A DNA stretch of 55,357 bases, taken from Saprospiraceae bacterium. GTDB taxonomy: Bacteria; Bacteroidota; Bacteroidia; Chitinophagales; Saprospiraceae. The translations under genes were made by a program, and so were the position numbers. Numbering within the stretch: the first letter of the stretch is position 1; each line of letters opens with the position of its first letter. This document shows positions 48,100 through 55,039 of the stretch, one piece after another. The notes below the pieces were generated by a model. The model did not search any database, was not told where the DNA came from, and saw nothing but the letters and a program-made list of their open reading frames with translations. Location: the NCBI GenBank assembly GCA_029212405.1, contig JARGNR010000044.1, positions 1 through 55,357 on the forward strand, given 5' to 3'.

Positions 48100-48558
48100 T
48101 TATGCCTGAAAAGGATCTTTTAAGAATTGGACGGCCATAAACGTAATTAAACTTCCAAATACTAACGTTTCAAAAAATAACACCCCAGAAATCATAGTTA
48201 CTTGCCTTAAGTTTGTGGGCTCAATGCTATATTTACTAAAGGATAAAGAAGGGTACAGAAAGAATAATAGATAATTTAAAGTGATAAGAATTAGACCAGC
48301 TACCAAGCTCAACTTTGTTCCCAAACCAATTCCCTTGATGAATATATCCCCCGATATATGGTCTTTATAAATGTTCAGGGCAATGACTATTGTTAGACCC
48401 AATAATAAGTATTTACTGAGTTTGATAAATGGGCTGAAATCGTTTCCGGTTAATTGAAACATAAACAGAATTGCAGCCATCAGTATACCTGCAAAGAATC
48501 CGTATTTGGTTGATAAGTTTTTTGTGTTGATTATATCGTTTTTTTCTATAATATCCAT
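48100..48558 (-). CDS. DUF4199-like membrane protein
   Basis: 152 aa with four membrane helices (about 18-36, 48-64, 78-100, 122-146). The layout (short polar start, YGFFAGILMAAILFMFQL, KDHISGDIFIKGIGLG between helices 2 and 3) matches the small Bacteroidota DUF4199 membrane family. Function is unknown. Upstream on its strand is a GAAC-type promoter (48636-48662) shared with four other genes of the block, so it probably belongs to the same regulon. Confidence 0.75.
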   Translation of the reverse strand: MDIIEKNDIINTKNLSTKYGFFAGILMAAILFMFQLTGNDFSPFIKLSKYLLLGLTIVIALNIYKDHISGDIFIKGIGLGTKLSLVAGLILITLNYLLFFLYPSLSFSKYSIEPTNLRQVTMISGVLFFETLVFGSLITFMAVQFLKDPFQA

Positions 48559-48635
48559 ATTTAATTATTTCGTTGTGGTTTGCCAATATTGACATAGAAA
48601 CATTTTGCTTTAACGTGCAAATTGTTCTTTACTTA

Positions 48636-48677
48636 TCCTACTGAAATAGATGTGATTTGTTCGATTTGCTACGAACA
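48636..48677 (-). promoter_or_regulatory. GAAC/GTAGGA promoter-like site upstream of the DUF4199 gene
   Basis: On the minus strand: CAAATCGAACAAAT (48655-48668), then, 17 bases after GAAC, GTAGGA (48636-48641). Plus strand 48655-48668 is identical to 50451-50464. This copy also has a mirror TGTTCG-N8-CGAACA (48658-48677). It points at the gene ending at 48100, with a leader of about 70 bases. Confidence 0.6.
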
Positions 48678-48717
48678 TTTTGATATTTAATGAAGGGGAT
48701 ACAATGGGTTAACAAAA

Positions 48718-48745
48718 AAAAGCACAATGATTTCACTGTGCTTTT
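48718..48745 (-). terminator. Terminator of the sigma-factor transcript
   Basis: AAAAGCACA (48718-48726) and TGTGCTTTT (48737-48745) pair over nine bases. On the minus strand the stem is followed by TTTTTTTGTT. It lies 30 bases after the small ORF that follows the sigma gene. Confidence 0.85.
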
Positions 48746-48774
48746 GAGGTAGATCAAAGTATTAGTAAGGTATG

Positions 48775-49014
48775 TTATAATGCATTAAATGAACTTTGCA
48801 GCTTCCAGTAAGGAGTTTCTTCATAATCGGCATTCTTTTCTCTTAACTTTCTTAAAGATTTCCATTTCTTCAACCCTTTCTGAATGATGGGAGAATCTTT
48901 TTTATTAATAACAAGTCCACCTCTGTTAGGTATTATTTTTTTTGCTGTTGAGTTGATAATGATATGTTTTAGTTTGAAAATAAGTATATAACTAAGTTTG
49001 TCTGTACAAACTAT
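48775..49014 (-). CDS. Small basic ORF without ATG, directly behind and in frame with the sigma gene
   Basis: An open frame of 79 codons runs from the sigma factor's TAA to its own TAA at 48775-48777, in the same frame. The second half reads like real protein: IIPNRGGLVINKKDSPIIQK, then GLKKWKSLRKLREKNADYEE and a TPYWKLQSSFNAL end. There is no ATG, GTG or TTG before the protein-like part; candidates are ATC or ATT codons near 48950-48960. The terminator at 48718-48745 follows at once, so the ORF is probably on the sigma mRNA. It could be a small protein using a rare start codon, a stop-readthrough extension of the sigma factor, or a decayed gene. No family is recognised. Confidence 0.45.
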   Translation of the reverse strand: MVCTDKLSYILIFKLKHIIINSTAKKIIPNRGGLVINKKDSPIIQKGLKKWKSLRKLREKNADYEETPYWKLQSSFNAL

Positions 49015-49533
49015 TTATGCAGCTTGGATAAGACCTTTTTCACGTAACATGGATTTCAATTTTGTTCTAGCAAAGTTGATTCGGCTTTTTACGGTCCCAA
49101 TAGGAATATCGAGTGAATCAGCTATCTCATTATATTGGTAACCATCTACATGCATTAAAAAAGGATGTTTTGATTTCGTGCTGAGGTGGTGGAAACATTT
49201 TTTTATTTCTTTTATTCTCATCTTAGATAATGCATTGTTATTAATGGTTTTGTAGTTATCCATTGCATAGGTCATTTCCTCGACGGGAGTATTCAATTCG
49301 GCCCTTTTCCTCTTTTTGTGGTATTTGGTAATAAATGTATTTTTTAAAATGGTAAAAGCCCAACTTTTAAAACTATTGCCTTTTTTAAATGTATGCATAC
49401 TTTTGAACGCTTTTGCAAGAGTCTCTTGTACTAAGTCTTCCTGGTCGAATCGGTTATTAGTAAGTCTTCTTGCAAAATTTTGTAATGCTGAAATATTGTT
49501 TTGATAATAGTGTTTAAATTGTACTTCTGTCAT
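49015..49533 (-). CDS. ECF-type RNA polymerase sigma factor
   Basis: 172 aa. Region 2 (about 8-75) shows NRFDQEDLVQETLAKAFKSM and GNSFKSWAFTILKNTFI. Region 4 (about 115-165) shows DGYQYNEIADSLDIPIGTVK and SRINFARTKLKSML. No extra domain and no anti-sigma gene lie next to it. It has its own vegetative-type promoter (49564-49594). ECF factors typically read a GAAC-like -35 element, and five such sites occur in this block, which makes it the first candidate to recognise them; that link is inference. The transcript seems to continue through the small ORF at 48775 to the terminator at 48718. Confidence 0.92.
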   Translation of the reverse strand: MTEVQFKHYYQNNISALQNFARRLTNNRFDQEDLVQETLAKAFKSMHTFKKGNSFKSWAFTILKNTFITKYHKKRKRAELNTPVEEMTYAMDNYKTINNNALSKMRIKEIKKCFHHLSTKSKHPFLMHVDGYQYNEIADSLDIPIGTVKSRINFARTKLKSMLREKGLIQAA

Positions 49534-49544
49534 TAATTATATTG

Positions 49545-49569
49545 TATTTGTGAATAATAAACACAAATA
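49545..49569. promoter_or_regulatory. Inverted repeat overlapping the sigma promoter
   Basis: TATTTGTG and CACAAATA (8-bp arms, 9-base spacer) lie at and just downstream of the -7 element, ending 12 bases before the sigma start codon. It may be an operator, or partly a by-product of the -7 sequence. Confidence 0.4.
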
Positions 49570-49594
49570 TAGGATAAAAAAGATGAATTTACAA
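49564..49594 (-). promoter_or_regulatory. Vegetative promoter of the sigma gene (TTG-N20-TATATTTG)
   Basis: On the minus strand TTG (49592-49594), 20 bases, TATATTTG (49564-49571): a full match to the Bacteroidota -33/-7 pattern. The start would fall near 49557, giving a leader of about 24 bases. Confidence 0.75.
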
Positions 49595-49873
49595 GTTATT
49601 TATGTCAAAATGTGAAAATAAAACACAATTTCATGTATTTTTATGATGCCATTGCGATGATTTTAAAGGAGAGGGGTGTGTTTTGTGTATAGCCGTTGTG
49701 ATTGTACCAGAACATTTTGACTTTGTTTAGACAGTGTATAGTTAATGAAGAAAGTGTTGGGTATTAAGAAAGGAGTTAAATTGGAGTTGATTAACCGTGT
49801 TGCGAGGGACGGTGGAAAAGAAGGTTGAGGTTCTAGCCTGGGTAAGGGCTGACTAAAAAAACGCTTGAAAAAA
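49595..49873. other. Intergenic region between sigma and XRE genes
   Basis: About 280 bases, somewhat richer in G on the plus strand between 49660 and 49850 than its neighbours. No open frame of note, no terminator-like hairpin and no repeat are visible. Confidence 0.35.
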
Positions 49874-50401
49874 TTAGGACTGTTGTAAAGATTGATTTTT
49901 ATTTGAAATTGCTTTTATAACGGTTTCATTGTAAGCCAGTAGATGATCCATTAATTGAATAAAATTATCAATATCAAAAGTTAGTTTTTCCTTTTCAGCA
50001 TTCAAACTTCCATAAGTATTTTTCTTGAATGTGTAGAAAGCTTTAAAGCCTTCTAGTACTTTTCTGATTTTTATCGACTTATCTATAAAATTATGGATAT
50101 CGTCATTGTCCTTAATATCAAGTTTTTGTGGTTTTTTTTCATTGCCAAATTGAAGAGCATCAAAGGGCGGTGATTCTATTCCGTCTTCTATTTTAGTTTC
50201 TATCAAAGTTTTAATACTTACATTGAATAATTTAGCTATTTCAAGAATGATTCTTAGCCTTGGTTCTACGTTCTTACTTTCATATGCCGCTATATTTGAT
50301 CTTTTAATTCCTAAAGCAAAGGCTAAATCTTCTTGAGACAATTGGTTGCGTCTTCTTAGATGTTTTATATTCTGCGATAATACCTTTTCTTTTATTTCCA
50401 T
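49874..50401 (-). CDS. XRE-family regulator, paralogue 1
   Basis: 175 aa. The N-terminal HTH_XRE domain (about 10-65) reads IKHLRRRNQLSQEDLAFALG and IKRSNIAAYESKNVEPRLR. A helical C-terminal half (about 95-165) follows, with IRKVLEGFKAFYTFKK and TFDIDNFIQLMDHLLAYNET. It resembles the divergent gene at 50534 in length, HTH and the order of the C-terminal helices, so the pair likely arose by duplication. A GAAC-type promoter site (50432-50458) points at this gene with a leader of about 25 bases. DNA-binding is clear; targets are unknown. Confidence 0.85.
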   Translation of the reverse strand: MEIKEKVLSQNIKHLRRRNQLSQEDLAFALGIKRSNIAAYESKNVEPRLRIILEIAKLFNVSIKTLIETKIEDGIESPPFDALQFGNEKKPQKLDIKDNDDIHNFIDKSIKIRKVLEGFKAFYTFKKNTYGSLNAEKEKLTFDIDNFIQLMDHLLAYNETVIKAISNKNQSLQQS

Positions 50402-50431
50402 CTTTTAGGATTATTAAAATTAACTTTATAC

Positions 50432-50464
50432 TCTTATTCAGTATTCGTGTATTTGTTCGATTTG
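50432..50464 (-). promoter_or_regulatory. GAAC/ATAAGA promoter-like site upstream of the XRE gene
   Basis: Minus strand: CAAATCGAACAAAT (50451-50464), then, 17 bases after GAAC, ATAAGA (50432-50437). The 14-mer is identical to the one before the DUF4199 gene. It faces the gene at 49874-50401. On the other side it is 70 bases from the start of the divergent XRE gene and could also be bound by either regulator. Confidence 0.6.
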
Positions 50465-50533
50465 ATCTCAAAAATAGATATTTAAATTCACATTGTGGTT
50501 AAAATGGACATATTGTAATATTAAATTTAAAGA

Positions 50534-51055
50534 ATGGATATTTCTAGAAAGTCTTCCAAAAAGATTCCCAAGCCTACTCATTTTGGAAAAAATTTAAAGT
50601 TTTTACGGAGGATGAAAGGATTGAGTCAATCTGAACTTGCCAGGCAGATTAGTTTGAATAGGAATAATGTCGCTTCGTATGAATCTGGACTGGTTGAACC
50701 TAACGCCAATAACTTTTTATCAGTGTGTTCCTTTTTTCAAGTTGAACCCAAAGATATGTTAAGTCAAATTTTATCTGAAAATCCTCAAGAAGTTGTTTCT
50801 CATGATGTTCAAAAGAATCAGGTCGTAGATATATATTTAGCGGATCAATTGGATCAATTTGTAATACAAACCAATGAAATGACAAAAATTTATGAAGGAT
50901 ATCTGACGCTGATTGACATGAAAAAAGATTCAGAAGTTTATACAAGGAATAAAGAATTGTATTCCACACTCTATGATCTTATTCAATTGCTTCATTCACT
51001 TATTGATGTCAATTGGAATTTAATTCAAAGTGTATATCCTGATGTTAAAAAATAA
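50534..51055 (+). CDS. XRE-family regulator, paralogue 2
   Basis: 173 aa. A basic lead (RKSSKKIPKPTHFGKN) is followed by an HTH_XRE domain (about 20-75): LKFLRRMKGLSQSELARQIS and LNRNNVASYESGLVEPN. The helical C-terminal half (about 100-165) has MTKIYEGYLTLIDMKK and LYDLIQLLHSLIDVNWNLIQ, matching EGFKAFYTFKK and FIQLMDHLLAYNET in the divergent paralogue. The pair may form homo- or heterodimers acting on the shared intergenic region. No plus-strand GAAC site precedes it; its promoter is not evident. Confidence 0.85.
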   Translation: MDISRKSSKKIPKPTHFGKNLKFLRRMKGLSQSELARQISLNRNNVASYESGLVEPNANNFLSVCSFFQVEPKDMLSQILSENPQEVVSHDVQKNQVVDIYLADQLDQFVIQTNEMTKIYEGYLTLIDMKKDSEVYTRNKELYSTLYDLIQLLHSLIDVNWNLIQSVYPDVKK

Positions 51056-51141
51056 TATAAAAACTCCTTGTTTGCATTCTATTAGTATGACATAGATGGC
51101 CAAATCCTTCTCATAATTTAAGTATTTTTTTTAGTACAATC

Positions 51142-51168
51142 GAACAATTATTATTCTTGGGAGTAAGA
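51142..51168 (+). promoter_or_regulatory. GAAC/GTAAGA promoter-like site of the DUF2383 gene
   Basis: ATCGAACAATTATT (51139-51152), with GTAAGA (51163-51168) 17 bases after GAAC. The 14-mer is identical to the one before the small gene at 54230. Transcription would start near 51175, leaving a leader of about 34 bases. Confidence 0.65.
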
Positions 51169-51208
51169 TGAACGTAAATCTTATTCACTAACAATAAAAA
51201 AAATACAT

Positions 51209-51673
51209 ATGGATACATTAAAAGTAAAAGACGCATTAAAATCATTAATTACTAGATTGCAAGATGCAGAAGAAGGATATCTTAAAATAGCAGAGAAGAC
51301 GACAAATGATAAGCTAAAACAATGGTTGAATAGATACTCGAAAGAACGACATACAATGCATCGAGACTTAGAAGGTCAATTATTAAGATTAGGCGAAGTA
51401 GTAGATGTAAAAACAAGTTTTTTAGGTGATATGCACAGAATGTTTATAGATCTTAAATTAACTTTAGTTGATAATGAAAACGAATTCGAAGCTATAGTTA
51501 ACGAAATCGAAAGAGGCGCAACTGTATTAATTGAAGATTATACGAAAGTGATTGTCGAGTTAGATGGAAGTAATCATTTACGGAAAATATTGATTGGCCA
51601 GAAAACAATAATTGAGAGTGAATTAAAAGAATTGGTCAAACTAAAAGATGAATTGTTAGCTATAGAAGCATAA
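51209..51673 (+). CDS. DUF2383 / PA2169-family four-helix-bundle protein
   Basis: 154 aa, all helical, with YLKIAEKTTNDKLKQWLNRY and SKERHTMHRDLEGQLLRLGE, the ferritin-like pattern of the PA2169 family. The later helices (FEAIVNEIERGATVLIEDYT) complete the bundle. Family members are small stress-linked proteins of unknown chemistry; the iron-ligand set of true ferritins is not evident. It has a GAAC/GTAAGA promoter upstream and a strong terminator directly downstream, so it is monocistronic. Membership of the local stress regulon is likely. Confidence 0.88.
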   Translation: MDTLKVKDALKSLITRLQDAEEGYLKIAEKTTNDKLKQWLNRYSKERHTMHRDLEGQLLRLGEVVDVKTSFLGDMHRMFIDLKLTLVDNENEFEAIVNEIERGATVLIEDYTKVIVELDGSNHLRKILIGQKTIIESELKELVKLKDELLAIEA

Positions 51674-51681
51674 TTATAATC

Positions 51682-51721
51682 CAATCCTGTCTGAAACTAT
51701 TTTCAGACAGGATTGTTTTTT
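51682..51721 (+). terminator. Strong Rho-independent terminator
   Basis: CAATCCTGTCTGAAA and TTTCAGACAGGATTG form a perfect 15-bp stem with a CTAT loop, followed by TTTTTT. It ends the DUF2383 transcript eight bases after the stop codon. Confidence 0.95.
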
Positions 51722-51754
51722 AATTTTACGTTTGTTTACTAGACAGAAACTACT

Positions 51755-52282
51755 ATGAAATTTGGATTTTTTTTCACACTACTATGTATTGTTGGGGTTT
51801 CATGCATTGATTCTAGCCCCAATGTCAACAATGAAGGTGAAAACATTATAGAGAGTATGTTGGTAAATATAGACATATCTACCATGGAATATCAAGATAC
51901 AGTTTATATTCCTGTTTACTCTGACATTTACAGCGTTCATAAACAAAAATCAACGTTATTGACGGCAACTTTAAGTATTCGATCAACAAGTCTTACCGAT
52001 ACCACATACATTAATACTATTGACTATTACGATACGCATGGAGATAAAATTCGGTCTTATATAGATCAACCACTAATGCTACTACCAATGGCTTCTGTAG
52101 ATTATGTTATTGAAAGAGATGATGTGTCTGGAGGAATTGGAGCAAATTTTTTAGTTACATGGGGAGCAGATAAAAACACGCAACCACTTTTCCAAGCTGT
52201 GATGATAAGCACTACAGGACAACATGGTTTGTCTTTTGTTACCAATGGCATTTCCACTAAGACACAAAACATCGAAAAGTAG
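51755..52282 (+). CDS. DUF3124 lipoprotein
   Basis: 175 aa with a lipoprotein signal (MKFGFFFTLLCIVGVSCIDS; Cys17). The mature domain has DTVYIPVYSDIYSVHKQKST, LTATLSIRSTSLTDTTYINT, IDYYDTHGDKIRSYIDQPL and GIGANFLVTWGA, which together define DUF3124. Its function is not known; members are envelope lipoproteins of many marine and soil bacteria. It starts 34 bases after the DUF2383 terminator. No GAAC-type promoter is seen before it. Confidence 0.88.
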   Translation: MKFGFFFTLLCIVGVSCIDSSPNVNNEGENIIESMLVNIDISTMEYQDTVYIPVYSDIYSVHKQKSTLLTATLSIRSTSLTDTTYINTIDYYDTHGDKIRSYIDQPLMLLPMASVDYVIERDDVSGGIGANFLVTWGADKNTQPLFQAVMISTTGQHGLSFVTNGISTKTQNIEK

Positions 52283-52287
52283 CTTTA

Positions 52288-52361
52288 AGTTAAATTGATA
52301 CCTGTGTCAATTTTAACTGGACTATTGAAAAGAAGTGCATCACTTAAAAATGATTGATGCA
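52288..52361. other. Two hairpins between the DUF3124 and dehydrogenase genes
   Basis: First: AGTTAAATTGA (52288-52298) pairs with TCAATTTTAACT (52307-52318), one bulge. Second: TGCATCA (52336-52342) pairs with TGATGCA (52355-52361); its middle, ATCACTTAAAAATGATTG, loosely resembles the core of hairpins A-C. Neither is followed by a T-run. Confidence 0.45.
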
Positions 52362-52401
52362 TTCAGCCTTTACAGGAACAAAAGCTAAATAATATACTGT
52401 T

Positions 52402-53769
52402 ATGCCCTCAATAGAATCAATTAATCCTTTTACACTGGAAGTTATTTCAAAGTTTAAACTTCACACCAATCAAGAGGTTAGGGAAATTTTGGACCAAGCA
52501 GAACATTCCTTCCAAGAATTTAAAAATACATCGATCGCATATCGTGCAGAGCGAATGTTAAAAGTAGCATCTATTCTTATTGATAAAAAGGAGAAGTATG
52601 CCAAGATGATTACGGAAGAAATGGGGAAAACGTTTTCGTCAGCCATTGCGGAGGTAGAAAAATGTGCTTGGGTTTGCCAGTATTATGCGGAGCATGCATC
52701 TGATTTTTTAGCCTCTCAACCTATAAAAACAGATGCACAAAAAAGTATGGTAGTTTACAGACCGTTAGGAGTGTTGTTGGCTGTAATGCCTTGGAATTAT
52801 CCCTTTTGGCAAGTATTTAGATTTGCAGCTCCTTCCATTATGGCGGGCAATGTTGCGGTTTTGAAACATGCATCCAATGTACCACAATCTGCCTTATTTA
52901 TTGAAGATGTGTTTAGAGAGGCAGGTTTTCCTTCTTTTACCTTTACAACGCTTTTGATAAAAAATACCCAAGTACAATCTATCATTGAGAATCCCATTGT
53001 CAAAGCTGTTTCACTTACAGGCAGCGAAAAGGCAGGAGTAGCAGTAGCATCGATTGCTGGAAAAAACATCAAGCCATCCGTACTGGAATTAGGAGGAAGT
53101 GATCCTTATATTGTGCTTCATGATGCGGACATCCCTCATGCTGTTGAACAATGCATTACGTCCAGATTATTGAATGCAGGGCAAAGTTGTATCGGAGCAA
53201 AAAGGTTTATAATCGTCAAAGAAGTTTATGACCAATTTTTAGAACTGTTTAGAGATCGTATGTCAACGTATACTATCGGGGATCCAATGTCCCATGTTGA
53301 CCTTGGCCCAATGGCTAGAATAGATTTAAGAGACGAAGTGCATAGACAAGTCTGCAAATCTAAAGAATTAGGGGCCAAAGTAATCCTGGGAGGAGAAATT
53401 CCCGATCTTGTAGGAGCTTTTTATTACCCAACGATTTTGACGGATGTGCAACCTGGTATGCCTGCCTATTCGGAAGAAATTTTTGGACCGGTGGCAAGTG
53501 TATTTAAAGCTGAAAATGAGGAAGAAGCAATACAGATAGCCAATGATTCTTCTTTTGGATTAGGTGCTTGTATTTTTACTGAAGATATAGAAAGGGGCGA
53601 ATATATCGCTACATTTAATTTAGATGCAGGCGCTTGCTTTGTCAATCAATTTGTTAAATCAGATCCAAGGTTGCCATTTGGCGGGATCAAAACAAGTGGT
53701 TTTGGAAGAGAATTAAGCAAAAACGGAATTCATGAATTTGTCAATATTAAAACGATATATATCAAATAG
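52402..53769 (+). CDS. NAD(P)-dependent succinate-semialdehyde dehydrogenase family
   Basis: 455 aa, the usual length of the short SSADH branch. It would oxidise succinate semialdehyde (or a similar aldehyde) to the acid with NAD(P). Catalytic residues: Glu229 in LELGGSDPYIV and Cys263 in LNAGQSCIGAKRF. Also visible are MPWNYPFWQ (substrate/NAD region, 129-137), SLTGSEKAG and EEIFGPVASVF. The branch with QSCIGAKR is typical of gabD/sad-like enzymes. No transaminase or GABA gene is nearby, so aldehyde detoxification is an equal possibility. Confidence 0.92.
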   Translation: MPSIESINPFTLEVISKFKLHTNQEVREILDQAEHSFQEFKNTSIAYRAERMLKVASILIDKKEKYAKMITEEMGKTFSSAIAEVEKCAWVCQYYAEHASDFLASQPIKTDAQKSMVVYRPLGVLLAVMPWNYPFWQVFRFAAPSIMAGNVAVLKHASNVPQSALFIEDVFREAGFPSFTFTTLLIKNTQVQSIIENPIVKAVSLTGSEKAGVAVASIAGKNIKPSVLELGGSDPYIVLHDADIPHAVEQCITSRLLNAGQSCIGAKRFIIVKEVYDQFLELFRDRMSTYTIGDPMSHVDLGPMARIDLRDEVHRQVCKSKELGAKVILGGEIPDLVGAFYYPTILTDVQPGMPAYSEEIFGPVASVFKAENEEEAIQIANDSSFGLGACIFTEDIERGEYIATFNLDAGACFVNQFVKSDPRLPFGGIKTSGFGRELSKNGIHEFVNIKTIYIK

Positions 53770-53896
53770 ATGAGTTTATAAAGAGAGAAAGGGATATTTA
53801 CTTATGTGGTTTAGCGCAAGGAAGTTTAGTAAAAAATAGTGTTGATTTCTTTTCGATTTTGTATCTTAACCAATAGTCAAAACAAAACAATATATT

Positions 53897-54223
53897 ATGG
53901 ACATGGTAATTAATATTCTGATAGCGAGTGTAGCCTTTTACATAGGTGGACTTTTATTGTCAGGCGTAGAGATGAAGAGTTTTGTTCAATGCATTATAAT
54001 TGCATTAGTTGTTGGGGTGTTGGACGTTACTCTTGGAAATTTTTTAAAAATTGTAACGTTAGGGATATTTTCGATTGGCATATTTAATTGGCTGCTGAAT
54101 GCAATTTTGATTCAAGTAGCAGATTGGTTTTTGCCTGGATTTAAGGTCAAAAATTTTTGGTGGGCTCTTGGATTGGCTGCTGTAGTCAGCATCGCGTCGA
54201 GTATTCTTGATAAGGTCATATAA
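53897..54223 (+). CDS. Phage-holin-family IV-like small membrane protein
   Basis: 108 aa with four membrane helices: 5-20, 28-45, 50-72 and 90-107 (WWALGLAAVVSIASSIL). The layout matches the mycobacterial four-TM phage holin superfamily IV, which in free-living bacteria is chromosomal, not phage-borne, and of unknown role. No phage gene lies nearby. Its promoter region contains TTTTCGATTTTG (53850-53861), which resembles the regulon element but in the wrong orientation. Confidence 0.8.
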   Translation: MDMVINILIASVAFYIGGLLLSGVEMKSFVQCIIIALVVGVLDVTLGNFLKIVTLGIFSIGIFNWLLNAILIQVADWFLPGFKVKNFWWALGLAAVVSIASSILDKVI

Positions 54224-54229
54224 GCATAA

Positions 54230-54376
54230 CTATATATACAACGACTCTATTTTTTTCTTTCTAATAAGATAATTCTCTCGTTTTCTTTTCAAACGGTCAC
54301 TCATTTTTTTGAATCTTACCACTAATTTTGATTGAGGAATTTTTAATGTTGCTTTGGTTTGCTTTTTAATTCTCAT
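54230..54376 (-). CDS. Small basic protein, 48 aa
   Basis: MRIKKQTKATLKIPQSKLVV, then RFKKMSDRLKRKRENYLIRK and a KKIESLYI end, encoded on the minus strand. About 40 percent of residues are Lys or Arg, with no membrane helix, so a nucleic-acid- or ribosome-binding role is possible. A GAAC/GTACGG promoter-like site (54408-54435) lies directly upstream and would give a leader of about 25 bases, the best support that the gene is real. It is convergent with the holin-like gene, seven bases apart. No family is recognised. Confidence 0.6.
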   Translation of the reverse strand: MRIKKQTKATLKIPQSKLVVRFKKMSDRLKRKRENYLIRKKKIESLYI

Positions 54377-54407
54377 GGTACTTTTTTTAAATTTTATTTC
54401 TTTGTTA

Positions 54408-54440
54408 CCGTACTTGTTTTAATCAATAATTGTTCGATTT
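54408..54440 (-). promoter_or_regulatory. GAAC/GTACGG promoter-like site of the 48-aa gene
   Basis: Minus strand: ATCGAACAATTATT, identical to the site before the DUF2383 gene, then GTACGG (54408-54413) 18 bases after GAAC (54432-54435). Its last two bases differ from the GTAAGA seen elsewhere. Confidence 0.55.
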
Positions 54441-54516
54441 ATATTTTTTTAAAACCTAGGATGGACGGTATAACTGCTATTTCTGGAAATTTTATTTTAT
54501 TTTATTTATTTTAACC

Positions 54517-54544
54517 GAACAATAGTTTCTACTATATAGTAAGT
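54517..54544 (+). promoter_or_regulatory. GAAC/GTAAGT promoter-like site of the HPF/RaiA-like gene
   Basis: ACCGAACAATAG (54514-54525), then GTAAGT (54539-54544) 18 bases after GAAC. The leader to 54663 would be about 110 bases. It is the most divergent of the five sites (CCGAAC in place of TCGAAC). Confidence 0.5.
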
Positions 54545-54662
54545 AGTATAATAATTAAGAAGTATTAAAAGGAACTAATTTTTGTTTTTTTCCCATTTAT
54601 GTAAGTACGATAAATAATATAATTTAAATCATTTAATCCGATTCTTAACCTAAAAATCAACT

Positions 54663-55004
54663 ATGAATATTATAATAGAAGCACCATTTAAGATTAGTGA
54701 AAACGATAGAGAAATTATTCATTCTAAGTTGCAATATCTTTCTAGATATGAATCACGTATAACCCAGATCAACGTATTTTTCAAAAATGATGGTGGAAAC
54801 CTAAAAAGCGAGGTAGTCTGTGAAATACGAATTTTAGTACCTGGAAACGATTTGTTTGCTGAGAGTTCTGACCCGATCGCACTAAAAGCATTTTCGAGAG
54901 CATATAGTGCTATAAAAAGAAGGGTAAAAGAAAGAAGGAAAAAACTAAACGATCACCAATCCCCCATACGAGAAATCAATGAACTAGTAAATAATACCTA
55001 TTAA
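54663..55004 (+). CDS. HPF/RaiA-type ribosome-associated protein
   Basis: 113 aa, the short form. MNIIIEAPFKISENDREIIH, then KLQYLSRYESRITQINVFFK and CEIRILVPGNDLFAESSDPI follow the beta-alpha-beta pattern of the S30AE family, and AFSRAYSAIKRRVKERRKKL is its basic last helix. Such proteins bind the small ribosomal subunit, silence or dimerise ribosomes in stationary phase, and are usually stress-induced. The C-terminal dimerisation domain of long HPF is absent. A 57-aa gene follows 35 bases downstream and probably shares the transcript, which is controlled by the GAAC/GTAAGT site. Confidence 0.88.
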   Translation: MNIIIEAPFKISENDREIIHSKLQYLSRYESRITQINVFFKNDGGNLKSEVVCEIRILVPGNDLFAESSDPIALKAFSRAYSAIKRRVKERRKKLNDHQSPIREINELVNNTY

Positions 55005-55039
55005 GGAATTAATAGCAAAGAATCACCAAAATTTACAAA

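Noticed and set aside
48624-48627. Second GAAC (minus strand) just downstream of the DUF4199 promoter site
   Set aside because: No GTAAGA-like hexamer follows at 17-18 bases.
53850-53861. TTTTCGATTTTG upstream of the holin-like gene as a sixth regulon site
   Set aside because: One base differs in the core, the orientation points away from the gene, and no -10-like hexamer lies at the right distance.
53897-54223. Prophage remnant, suggested by the holin-like gene
   Set aside because: No other phage gene, integrase or attachment repeat nearby; this holin-like family is commonly chromosomal.
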